Shown here in pieces: positions 26,036-33,139 of a stretch of 64,000 nt of DNA. Source of the stretch: CAWEYO01 sp963813315 (GTDB lineage Bacteria > Pseudomonadota > Alphaproteobacteria > Rhizobiales > Rhizobiaceae); NCBI GenBank assembly GCA_963813315.1, contig CAWEYO010000023.1, positions 98,614-162,613 of the forward strand, written 5' to 3'. The position numbers and the translations under genes were made by a program. The notes beneath the pieces were generated by a model. That model ran no database searches, was not told the DNA's origin, and worked only from the letters and a program-made list of their open reading frames with translations. Numbering within the stretch: position 1 is the stretch's first letter; every line of letters starts with the position of its first letter.

Positions 26036-26926
26036 ATGGACATTTCGACCGGCTTTTCGGACGTTTTCTATTCGGCGCCGGACGGGCTGAAGCTGCACGC
26101 ACGAATCTATGGCGACAACGCCGGCAGCGGACTGCCGGTCGTCTGCCTTCCCGGCCTTACACGAAATGCGCGGGATTTCCATGAACTTGCGATGCTGCTC
26201 TCGCAGGACAGGCAAAGGCCGAGAAAGGTCATCGCGTTCGACTACCGGGGACGCGGGCAATCGGCCTATGACCCGAACTGGAAGAACTACGACCCGGTTG
26301 TCGAGACCGGCGACGTGGTCGCCGGCCTGACCGCGCTTGGCGTCGAACATGGCGCTTTCATCGGTACTTCGCGCGGCGGGCTTATCATCCACATATTGGC
26401 CGCCATGCGGCCGGCCGCTTTGAAGGCGGTCGTGCTGAACGATATTGGACCCGTGCTGGAGAGCGCGGGGCTTGCCCATATCCGCGCCTATCTCGAACGC
26501 GCTCCCCGCCCGAAGAGCTTCGAGGACGCGCTGGCGATCCAGCGCGCGCAACACGGGCAGAATTTCACCGCGCTGAGCGACAGGGATTGGGAGCGGTTCG
26601 TCCGGGCGATCTATCGCGAGGAGAACGGCATCCCTGTTGCCGACTTCGATCCGGCCTTGCTGAACGTTGTGAAGGAGTGGAACCAAGAGCCTCCACCGGC
26701 ATTATGGCCTCAATTCGAAGGACTCTCGGCAGTCCCCATGCTCGCGATACGTGGCGCGAATTCGGGCTTGCTCTCCGCCGCAACGCTTGCCGAGATGGCT
26801 CGCCGGCATCCCCGCTGCCAGACTGTCACCGTGGAGGGCCAGGGCCACGCGCCGCTGCTCGAAACGGGCGACCTGCCCGCAATCATCGCCGCATTCCTAA
26901 ACCAGGCGGAAACCCAGTCCGCGTAG
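26036..26926 (+). CDS. Alpha/beta hydrolase
   Basis: The 296-residue protein has the oxyanion region CLPGLTRNARDF, the nucleophile elbow GTSRGG with S112, and a C-terminal His in EGQGHAPLLE. The Asp of the triad is probably in the IRGANSGLLS/AATL strand region. The substrate is unknown; members of this shape are often annotated as haloperoxidase- or dienelactone-like hydrolases. It lies 51 bases after the transglycosylase, on the same strand. Confidence 0.88.
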   Translation: MDISTGFSDVFYSAPDGLKLHARIYGDNAGSGLPVVCLPGLTRNARDFHELAMLLSQDRQRPRKVIAFDYRGRGQSAYDPNWKNYDPVVETGDVVAGLTALGVEHGAFIGTSRGGLIIHILAAMRPAALKAVVLNDIGPVLESAGLAHIRAYLERAPRPKSFEDALAIQRAQHGQNFTALSDRDWERFVRAIYREENGIPVADFDPALLNVVKEWNQEPPPALWPQFEGLSAVPMLAIRGANSGLLSAATLAEMARRHPRCQTVTVEGQGHAPLLETGDLPAIIAAFLNQAETQSA

Positions 26927-26951
26927 ATGGCAGGCAAAGTGTTTCTTGAAG

Positions 26952-27869
26952 TTAGAACTTCATAGGCACCATAAGGTACTTTCGCTTTCTGTTTGAGTAG
27001 AGTCTTATGTGTATAGAACTCTCTTGCAGAGAATCCATACTTGCAACCTTTTTGATTTTCGAAAAGCTCTTTACGTTGTGAACTGTAGCCCGATACTTAA
27101 ATCGACTTATTTCTTGCAGAGAGCAAGCCATTCTAGCATTTGATAGAAAATTATTTCTGTGCAGCAGATTGAGCGCGTCTGGAGAGAACAGTCCTATTAG
27201 CTTTCCGATGGAATCTATCTTTTCGTTAAGATGAATGACCGCGTCTTTTTCATCTAGAACACGGAATTTCTTCCAAATCGGCTCGTGATGGGAGAGTCGG
27301 TTGCGAAATTGCCTGACAGCTTTGATGTTGTTTCGAACTGCGTCTAATGTAGTTCCCGCCTTTGTCGTGGGCCATGTGCCTTTGAGCACATCGCCTAGGA
27401 GTTGGGGCCATATCAAGTCTCTCCCCAGGAATTCATGATCGAACATGTACTCCCAAGTGGAGAAGTCTGTCTTGGCAACTATTTCGTCATGCGTTGGATT
27501 GTTCGAGTCTTTATACCGCTCACGCTTCTCACGGCGGACTGAAGAGTACGCTCTGGAAAAATTGTCGACTATTTTCTCGATGACTTCGGGCTTACAGCCC
27601 GTACCGTGTGATTTATATCTTAGCTTCGAACCGTCCCACCAAAAGCGGCCCGCTGCGCCGACTAAAGCCTTATCAATCGAATTGCGAACCGTTATTTCTG
27701 CGAAATTCACCAGCGGATATAGGCTTGAGCAGACATGCAAATTCCAAAGGTACGCGCCGACCAACTCAAATTCGGACGCAATGTCGAAGACACTTTTGTA
27801 GCTGTCGAGCCTCCTTTGCGTTATGTTCACTGGAATAACATCAGGATGCAGTTTTACGGTAAAGGGCAT
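26952..27869 (-). CDS. Abi-like (HEPN-type) abortive infection protein
   Basis: The 305-residue protein resembles Abi-type proteins: SEFELVGAYLWNLHVCSSLY and NFAEITVRNSIDKAL near the N-terminus, and the HEPN ribonuclease motif R-X4-H (FRNRLSHHEPIW, R189-N190...H194). Base composition is clearly more AT-rich than in the neighbours, which suggests horizontal transfer. By family, it would act as a toxin-like RNase in phage defence; no partner antitoxin is adjacent. A weak AGGA precedes the ATG. It is antisense to and close behind the hydrolase gene. Confidence 0.75.
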   Translation of the reverse strand: MPFTVKLHPDVIPVNITQRRLDSYKSVFDIASEFELVGAYLWNLHVCSSLYPLVNFAEITVRNSIDKALVGAAGRFWWDGSKLRYKSHGTGCKPEVIEKIVDNFSRAYSSVRREKRERYKDSNNPTHDEIVAKTDFSTWEYMFDHEFLGRDLIWPQLLGDVLKGTWPTTKAGTTLDAVRNNIKAVRQFRNRLSHHEPIWKKFRVLDEKDAVIHLNEKIDSIGKLIGLFSPDALNLLHRNNFLSNARMACSLQEISRFKYRATVHNVKSFSKIKKVASMDSLQESSIHIRLYSNRKRKYLMVPMKF

Positions 27870-27993
27870 GTTGGGAGCGTCCTATGGAATTGACATCCTC
27901 GGCGTAATTTGCTAATCAAAGGTTGTGAGGTTGGCAACTGCTTCCAATTTGCGAGAGCATACGACCAGTTGCAAATACCTGGATACAATCCTG

Positions 27994-28022
27994 CCCCGGC
28001 CTTGAGCCGGGGTTTTGCTTTT
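27994..28022 (+). terminator. Rho-independent terminator without an assigned upstream gene
   Basis: A GC stem CCCCGGC / GCCGGGG with a five-base loop is followed by TTTTGCTTTT. It reads on the plus strand. The nearest upstream plus-strand gene ends at 26926, more than 1 kb away, and the Abi gene between is on the other strand, so a small RNA or antisense transcript could end here. Confidence 0.65.
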
Positions 28023-28075
28023 CGCGGGTATTGACCTTTAGAGGTCAGCATCGCGCGCAGACACAGGCGCCGTGT

Positions 28076-28402
28076 TCACCCAGACCGCAACTGCAGGATG
28101 GCTTCGGCGCATGCCGCCACGATCTCGCGATCGGCCTTGTTCAAGGCACCGACAGCCGAACTGATCTTGTCGTGAAGGAAGTCGTCATCGCTCGTTGCAG
28201 CGCCGTCGACGCCCAGCAGCACGTTCGGCGTGGTTGCAAGCGCGCGTGCGATTCGCACGAGCGTCGCCAGATCGGGTTCGCGCCGCCCGCTGACATAGTT
28301 GCCATAGCGTTGGTCGGTAAGGCCCGCACGACGAGCCACCTCCGCATGCTGCAGGCGCAGCTCTTCCGCGCGGTTCCTCAGATTCTTGGCGAATATGTCC
28401 AT
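28076..28402 (-). CDS. XRE-family helix-turn-helix regulator
   Basis: The 108-residue protein has an N-terminal HTH_3 domain (LRNRAEELRLQHAEVARRAG, then YVSGRREPDLATLVRIARAL), residues about 7-62, and a helical C-terminal part. It resembles phage-type repressors. It is transcribed away from a small membrane-protein gene at 28487, and two short palindromes lie between them, consistent with autoregulation. Confidence 0.88.
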   Translation of the reverse strand: MDIFAKNLRNRAEELRLQHAEVARRAGLTDQRYGNYVSGRREPDLATLVRIARALATTPNVLLGVDGAATSDDDFLHDKISSAVGALNKADREIVAACAEAILQLRSG

Positions 28403-28436
28403 GGGAACAACATGTCCCCGACTGACATTGTGGCTT

Positions 28437-28477
28437 CCATATACAATATGGTTGCATCAATATACACGTTATGTGTA
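28437..28477. promoter_or_regulatory. Candidate operator pair between the XRE gene and 28487
   Basis: Two palindromes stand in the 84-bp divergent gap: CCATATACAATATGG (28437-28451, six-base arms) and TACACGTTATGTGTA (28463-28477, five-base arms). The centres are 26 bases apart. They are likely binding sites of the adjacent XRE regulator; no binding is shown. Confidence 0.45.
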
Positions 28478-28486
28478 GATGTGGAT

Positions 28487-28762
28487 ATGCTGCAATTCCT
28501 CGTTTCCTATCCCGGTGTCGTGACCTTCGCGCTGATGGCAGTCGCGGCTGGGGCGTGGGGTTTGTGGGAATTCCGCATCCGGCCTTGGCGGGTTCCCGAG
28601 GCCGAAATCGACCGCATGGCCGACGACATGATTGCCCGCTACGGGTCGCGGGCCGAAGAAGTCGCGTTCATCGAGGAAGACCGCGCCTGGCGTTACTGCC
28701 ACACCTACCAGCAGGGCCTATGGCGGCGTGTGCGAAAGCAGCTTAGACAGCGAGCCGAATAA
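28487..28762 (+). CDS. Small membrane-anchored protein (91 aa)
   Basis: The peptide has one N-terminal membrane helix (about residues 6-27, VVTFALMAVAAGAWGLWEF) and a charged cytoplasmic domain (EIDRMADDMIARYGSRAEEV, RVRKQLRQRAE). The ATG at 28487 is near GTGGAT; a longer frame extends upstream to 28031 but runs antisense through the XRE gene and is not credible. The family is not recognised. It may be regulated by the divergent XRE protein. Confidence 0.7.
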   Translation: MLQFLVSYPGVVTFALMAVAAGAWGLWEFRIRPWRVPEAEIDRMADDMIARYGSRAEEVAFIEEDRAWRYCHTYQQGLWRRVRKQLRQRAE

Positions 28763-28773
28763 GCCGCCGCGTC

Positions 28774-28844
28774 CTAGAGCATGGGATCGGTTTCGGAAAA
28801 ATCCGATGCTCAAACAAAGAGATAGAGCGGCGCGCTGATTCCGT
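28774..28844. repeat. Two-hairpin intergenic repeat, copy 3 (partial, inverted)
   Basis: It reads CTAGAGCATGGGATCGGTTT then TCCGATGCTCAAACAAAGAG and GATAGAGCGGCGCG. The orientation is opposite to copies 1 and 2, and the distal hairpin is degenerate. Confidence 0.8.
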
Positions 28845-28873
28845 AAAAGCGTCCCCGACGAGTAGCAAGACGA

Positions 28874-29785
28874 TTACGATTCGGGACCGTGGCCTGCCAA
28901 ACTGTCGAGTCGTTTCTCGAACCAAAGATGCGCGTAGGGATTGTCGTTGTAGCGCGTGATCTCGCGATAGCCGGCCTTCCGATAGAGCGATTGCGCCTCA
29001 ACCAGCGCACGGTTCGTATCAAGACGCACGCGCGTCATGCCTGATTGAAGCGCATGAGCCTCCAGCGCTTCCAGCAGCCGTCGCGAGAGACCGAGCCCTC
29101 TTGCATGGGGAGCGACCCACATGCGTTTTATCTCTCCCGTACAGGCGTCGAGCGCCTTCAATACGCCGCAGCCGACCGGCCGGCCCTCGAGCTGAGCGAG
29201 CATGAAGCAGCCGGGGCCGTCGTCGGTCGACGCATCAGTGTCGGAGCCTCCCTTGGCGGGATCGAAACCCGACTCGAACCGTTCATCGAGTTCTTTGAAA
29301 TAGGCATCGAGGCACTTGACTGCATCCTGGCTGTCAGCGGGTTCGATGTCGATGCTGATCGACGCTGCGGTCATCAGCGTCTCGACTTCCGCCATTGCTG
29401 CAAGCAAACGATTGCGCTGCACCAAATTCAAGGGTTCGAGAAACGATTTTGCGAGCGCGTCGGAGAGCGCGTCATAGGCTGCATGCTCGGCCCGGCCCTT
29501 CGCAGTGAGGGTGACTTGGCGCCGTCGACGGTCGACGGGATCAGCCTCGATGACCACGAGGCCTTGCACCGCGAGCGATTTCAACAGGCGGCTCAGATAG
29601 CCCGAGTCAAGTCCAAGATGCTCGCGTAGGCGGCTCATGTCGCCTCCATTCGAGCCGATCTCGAACAAGAGCCGCGCCTGGCCGAGCGGGCGGCCGCGAC
29701 CGAGGTAGCTGCCATTGAGCGCGCCGGTGCGGAGCGTGACCAGGCGGTTGAAGCTGCGCACCCGCTCGATTTGCGAACTTTCCAT
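28874..29785 (-). CDS. MarR-GNAT fusion: transcriptional regulator with acetyltransferase domain
   Basis: The 303-residue protein has an N-terminal MarR winged helix (about 1-140: LGLDSGYLSRLLKSLAVQGL, then DPVDRRRRQVTLTAKGR) and a C-terminal GNAT domain (about 165-295) with the acetyl-CoA loop MWVAPHARGLGLSRRLLEAL and a NPYAHLWFEK end. It is a natural fusion seen in proteobacteria; the acetylated substrate is unknown. A perfect palindrome overlaps the start codon, so strong autorepression is likely. Confidence 0.9.
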   Translation of the reverse strand: MESSQIERVRSFNRLVTLRTGALNGSYLGRGRPLGQARLLFEIGSNGGDMSRLREHLGLDSGYLSRLLKSLAVQGLVVIEADPVDRRRRQVTLTAKGRAEHAAYDALSDALAKSFLEPLNLVQRNRLLAAMAEVETLMTAASISIDIEPADSQDAVKCLDAYFKELDERFESGFDPAKGGSDTDASTDDGPGCFMLAQLEGRPVGCGVLKALDACTGEIKRMWVAPHARGLGLSRRLLEALEAHALQSGMTRVRLDTNRALVEAQSLYRKAGYREITRYNDNPYAHLWFEKRLDSLAGHGPES

Positions 29786-29807
29786 TATCTGACTTTAGTC
29801 AGATAAT
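29784..29807. promoter_or_regulatory. Perfect palindromic operator over the MarR-GNAT start codon
   Basis: Two 11-base arms, ATTATCTGACT and AGTCAGATAAT, are separated by two bases. The element overlaps the ATG of the gene at 29785. Length, symmetry and position fit a MarR-dimer operator and would block both promoter escape and translation start. Confidence 0.7.
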
Positions 29808-29848
29808 TATTGAATACAAGATCGGCCCTCCTTGAATTTTCGACCCTC

Positions 29849-30012
29849 GTGTGGTGGATTTGAAGTTCCTGTCATTTCCATGGCATCCGCGTTCAGGAAC
29901 TTCAAATCCGTAAACCACACGAGATTCAATAAGTTGCCAGTGTGGCTTTGAATCCGAAATTCGATCCGAGCCTCGCTCCAAGGCAATACGAATTTCGGAT
30001 TCGCCACACTGG
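29849..30012. repeat. Two adjacent large inverted repeats
   Basis: Repeat 1 (29849-29920) has arms around GTGTGGTGGATTTGAAGTTCC and its complement. Repeat 2 (29937-30012) has arms around CCAGTGTGGC...GAATCCGAAATTCG and its complement. Each would make a stem of about 20-30 bp. They stand between the MarR-GNAT gene and recO. No open reading frame lies inside. Confidence 0.85.
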
Positions 30013-30030
30013 TAGTGAAAGGCTCTGCCG

Positions 30031-30774
30031 ATGGAATGGCGCGACGAAGGAATAATCCTTGGCATCCGCCGGCATGGCGAAACGGCCGCCATAGCCGAGG
30101 CGATGACGCGGGGGCACGGCCGTCATCTCGGGCTTGTGCGTGGCGGCCGCTCGCGCAAACTGCAGCCAGTGTTGCAGCCGGGCAATCGCGTCGAGCTCGT
30201 CTGGCGGGCGCGTCTCGACGAGCACCTCGGGACCTTCAATGTCGAGCCGCTGGACATGAACGCCGCTCGCCTCTTCGATAGCGCGGTAGCAGTTTACGGC
30301 CTGCAGACACTTGCCGCGCATTTGCGCCTGTTGCCGGAGCGCGATCCACACGCCGGGCTTTTTGACGCGCTCGTGCTGATGATCGGCCATCTGAACGATC
30401 CCGTGGAGGCTGCTGAACTGGTGGTCCGCTTCGAACTCCTTATCCTGGAAGAACTGGGTTTCGGATTAGACCTTTCCGCATGCGCCGCGACGGGCGTCCG
30501 CGACGATCTCGGCTACGTCTCCCCGAAATCGGGGCGCGCGGTCTCTCGCGCCGCAGGCACGCCATGGCGCGACAAGATGCTGGCGCTACCGGCGTTCCTG
30601 CTTCGCGGAACGGACCGTCACCCGGAGCCGGGCGAGATTGAAGACGCATACCGGTTGACCGGGTACTTTCTCCAACGGCACGTCTATCAGCCGCGCGGGA
30701 TGACGGAGCCCGAGGCACGCGCCGGCTTCATAGGCGCGCTGCACAAGATGGCGAAGGTGCCTGCCGAACGATGA
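30031..30774 (+). CDS. recO: DNA repair protein RecO
   Basis: The 247-residue protein has the RecO N-terminal OB fold (MEWRDEGIILGIRRHGETAA, then GRHLGLVRGGRSRKLQPVLQ) and a helical C-terminal domain (ELLILEELGFGLDLSACAAT, then LTGYFLQRHVYQP). Only one of the zinc-cysteine positions is evident. It loads RecA onto SSB-coated gaps together with RecR. In related genomes recO often stands near era; here it is 15 kb away on the other strand. Confidence 0.94.
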   Translation: MEWRDEGIILGIRRHGETAAIAEAMTRGHGRHLGLVRGGRSRKLQPVLQPGNRVELVWRARLDEHLGTFNVEPLDMNAARLFDSAVAVYGLQTLAAHLRLLPERDPHAGLFDALVLMIGHLNDPVEAAELVVRFELLILEELGFGLDLSACAATGVRDDLGYVSPKSGRAVSRAAGTPWRDKMLALPAFLLRGTDRHPEPGEIEDAYRLTGYFLQRHVYQPRGMTEPEARAGFIGALHKMAKVPAER

Positions 30775-30874
30775 CTACTGCGCGGCCGCGAGCGAACGAG
30801 CCGCTCGGCAATGGGCCAGTGCACGATCGCGGCGAACACGCCGATGAGACGTTCAAATTCCGTTGATCCAAGCG

Positions 30875-30902
30875 GGAATTGGATGCGTCCCGGAATCGTT
30901 AT
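30875..30902 (+). promoter_or_regulatory. Candidate ECF-type promoter upstream of the sigma gene
   Basis: GGAAT at 30875-30879 and CGTT at 30897-30900 are 17 bases apart, like the EcfG-type consensus GGAAC-N16/17-CGTT apart from one base. It lies about 120 bases upstream of the ECF sigma gene. It could mean control by the general stress sigma factor or autoregulation. The match is short and may be chance. Confidence 0.35.
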
Positions 30903-31019
30903 GGTTCAGTGTGTCGCCGATGGCGCGGCCGCGCCATCGGCGCCAATACTTGTGCGGGGCGGGATTCGGGAGTTCAATCGAGCGGGCGCGGCCAATCCCA
31001 TTGAGCGCCGGCGAAGCCA

Positions 31020-31538
31020 ATGGACGAAAAGAAGACGGCCATCCTTGCGGAGATTCCCAGGCTGCGACGCTATGCGCGCGCCTTGCTGCGCGACACGGAT
31101 GCAGCTGACGATCTCGTTCAGGACAGCCTGGAGCGGGCCCTCACCCGGCTCGACAACTGGCGCACCGGGGAGAATCCACGCCGCTGGCTCTTTACGATCA
31201 TGCACCATTTGTTTGTCGATCAGATGAGAAAGCTCAATCGCCGCGGCAGCGGCTCGACGCTGCCGCCGGAGGCCGCCGAGGGAATAGCAACCCCTGCCCC
31301 GCAGCATGACGGTTTTGCGGTGCGCGATATTCTGGACGCGCTGGACGCAATCAGCCCGGAGCGGCGCGCCGCGATCCTCATGGTTTCGTTGGAAGGATTT
31401 TCTTACGCCGAAGCTGCCACCATCCTTGGCATCCCCGCAGGAACCCTGATGTCGCGAATCGCGCGTGGCCGGGAGGAGCTGCGCGGCCTTCTCGATGATG
31501 CCGCGCGGCGGCGAACGCTCAGGATCGTCGAGAAATGA
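31020..31538 (+). CDS. ECF-type RNA polymerase sigma factor
   Basis: The 172-residue protein has sigma region 2 (RLRRYARALLRDTDAADDLV, then RRWLFTIMHHLFVDQMRK) and region 4 (ISPERRAAILMVSLEGFSYAEAATILGIPAGTLMSRI). It lacks region 3, as ECF factors do. It overlaps the following anti-sigma gene by four bases, the typical pairing. Which ECF group it belongs to cannot be decided by eye. Confidence 0.93.
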   Translation: MDEKKTAILAEIPRLRRYARALLRDTDAADDLVQDSLERALTRLDNWRTGENPRRWLFTIMHHLFVDQMRKLNRRGSGSTLPPEAAEGIATPAPQHDGFAVRDILDALDAISPERRAAILMVSLEGFSYAEAATILGIPAGTLMSRIARGREELRGLLDDAARRRTLRIVEK

Positions 31539-32335
31539 CACAGCGCGACTATACCATCCGTGATATCCACATGGCGCTTGACGGCGAGCTGCCTGCGGAA
31601 GACCTTCAGGATTACGAGACGTGGCTTGCCGCCAATCCCGACATGAAGGCAATCAGCCTGCGCTTTGAAGCTGATCGCGGGCGCTTGCTGAGCGTTTTCG
31701 CGCTGGCGATGATTGAGCCGGTGCCCGACCGGCTGGCCAGGATACTTTCAGAAGAACCACCGGCGGAAAAAGCCATGAGACGGCTCGTTCGCCGGATTTC
31801 ATGGAAGCCTGCCGCGGCGGCTGCGCTTGTTCTTGCAAGCGCAGCCATCGGCTACTATGCGGGCACATCCGGCGAGCGGCCTCTCGATCGGAGTGACGCA
31901 GCGGTGGTCGAGCGCGCCCTTCAGGCGCACCTCATGTATGCTGCCGAGAAACTGCATGTCGTGGAGGTCGGCGCCGACCAGAAGGACCACCTTGTCGGCT
32001 GGCTTTCGAAGCGCGTCGGCACGTCGTTGGTTGCGCCCGATCTGTCGGCTGAAGGTTACCAGCTCGTCGGCGGGCGCCTGCTGCCGGCCGAAGGCAAAGC
32101 GGCCGCCCAATTCATGTACCAGGATCGCGCCGGCGTTCGCATCTCCCTCTATGTGTCGGCGGATGCGGCAAAACCCGAAAGCGGCTTCCAGCTCTACGAG
32201 GAGGACGGCGCGCGAGCCTTCTATTGGCTCGACGGCGGTTTCTGCTATGCGGTGACCGGTGCGATCCCGGAAAAGTCGCTGCTCGACATCGCCAACGCGG
32301 CTTACCGGCAGTTGCTCGATCAGGGCACGAGTTAG
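31535..32335 (+). CDS. Membrane anti-sigma factor
   Basis: The 266-residue protein has an N-terminal cytosolic anti-sigma-like part (RDIHMALDGELPAEDLQDYE, AANPD), one membrane helix (about 92-109) and a periplasmic domain (FYWLDGGFCYAVTG). The HXXXCXXC zinc motif of many anti-sigma factors is absent. It should hold the adjacent sigma factor inactive at the membrane until an envelope signal releases it. The overlap with the sigma gene supports the pairing. Confidence 0.88.
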   Translation: MTQRDYTIRDIHMALDGELPAEDLQDYETWLAANPDMKAISLRFEADRGRLLSVFALAMIEPVPDRLARILSEEPPAEKAMRRLVRRISWKPAAAAALVLASAAIGYYAGTSGERPLDRSDAAVVERALQAHLMYAAEKLHVVEVGADQKDHLVGWLSKRVGTSLVAPDLSAEGYQLVGGRLLPAEGKAAAQFMYQDRAGVRISLYVSADAAKPESGFQLYEEDGARAFYWLDGGFCYAVTGAIPEKSLLDIANAAYRQLLDQGTS

Positions 32336-32504
32336 ACCCGCGTCTCCGTCCGTGTGGCGCGCCGGCCGGTCGGCTGTCCACCGCCGAACAGTCACAATTC
32401 GGCCAAATCGAAGAGCGAAAGCCCAATTCGATGCCGGCGTTCTGAAGCATTGCGGGCATTGCGAAAAAGGACTTCCTCCTTTCGTTCGAGGTACCGTGGT
32501 CCGA

Positions 32505-33011
32505 ATGCAAACCGACATCCGCATCGCCCGCGCGTCCGATATCGACCATCTGGTCGCGATCGAGGACGCGGTGTTTCTGACGGACCGGATTTCCCGGCGT
32601 TCGTTCAACCGCCTGGTCAGTGCGGGCACGGCGGCCGTACTTGTGGCCGAATCATCCACCGGATTAATGGGTTACTGTGTTGTCCTGTTCCGTCGTGGAA
32701 GCGACGCCGCGCGGCTCTACTCCATCGCAACCAGCAGCGGCCGTGAAGGAGCCGGATTTGGCAGTGCGCTGCTTGGCGCCGCCGAGGGGGCCGCTCGCGG
32801 CCGGGGTTCCCGGTCGCTCCGCCTTGAGGTGAGGGCTGACAATCAGCGGGCGCGTGCTCTCTATGAGAGGAGTGGCTACCGACGGATTGGCGATGTGCCC
32901 GGTTACTATGCCGACGGCACTGCGGCCTTCCGCTTCGTAAAGCAGCTTCAGGAGGAGGATGGGGAGTCCCGTGCTGGAAGTCGCTCCGGACGGGAGCGTC
33001 GGAGTGGATGA
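32505..33011 (+). CDS. GNAT family N-acetyltransferase
   Basis: The 168-residue protein has the GNAT core: RIARASDIDHLVAIEDAVF, acetyl-CoA loop region SSGREGAGFGSALLGAAEGA, and LRLEVRADNQRARALYERSG followed by YRRIGDVPGYY, as in RimI-like peptide/protein N-acetyltransferases. The last about 20 residues after FVKQL look unlike the family because they lie in the overlap with the 58-residue ORF. The start at 32505 or the GTG at 32496 is possible. It precedes a RimK-type ligase, a known neighbourhood. Confidence 0.88.
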   Translation: MQTDIRIARASDIDHLVAIEDAVFLTDRISRRSFNRLVSAGTAAVLVAESSTGLMGYCVVLFRRGSDAARLYSIATSSGREGAGFGSALLGAAEGAARGRGSRSLRLEVRADNQRARALYERSGYRRIGDVPGYYADGTAAFRFVKQLQEEDGESRAGSRSGRERRSG

Positions 33012-33135
33012 CGCCGGTTTCCGGTGGATCGTCGAAACGGCTCTCGACGCAACGTGCCGACTCATCTTCTATCGGACCGGTAGTCTCGTGCGCTCCATCC
33101 CCCGTCGCGCCATGAAATCCCTGGAAAGCATTTGA
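32959..33135 (+). CDS. Small ORF between GNAT and RimK (58 aa)
   Basis: An ATG at 32959 sits right after AGGAGGAGG (a GTG at 32971 has better spacing). The frame ends with TGA at 33133-33135, five bases before the RimK start, so translation is probably coupled. The peptide contains DDAGFRWIVETALDATCRLI and ends with a basic SIPRRAMKSLESI, and it has protein-like composition. It overlaps the 3' end of the GNAT gene in another frame. It could be a substrate peptide or accessory protein of the ligase; no family recognised. Confidence 0.55.
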   Translation: MGSPVLEVAPDGSVGVDDAGFRWIVETALDATCRLIFYRTGSLVRSIPRRAMKSLESI

Positions 33136-33139
33136 TACG

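Noticed and set aside
28031..28486. Long N-terminal extension of the small membrane protein at 28487
   Set aside because: The extension runs antisense through the XRE regulator and has no protein-like features.
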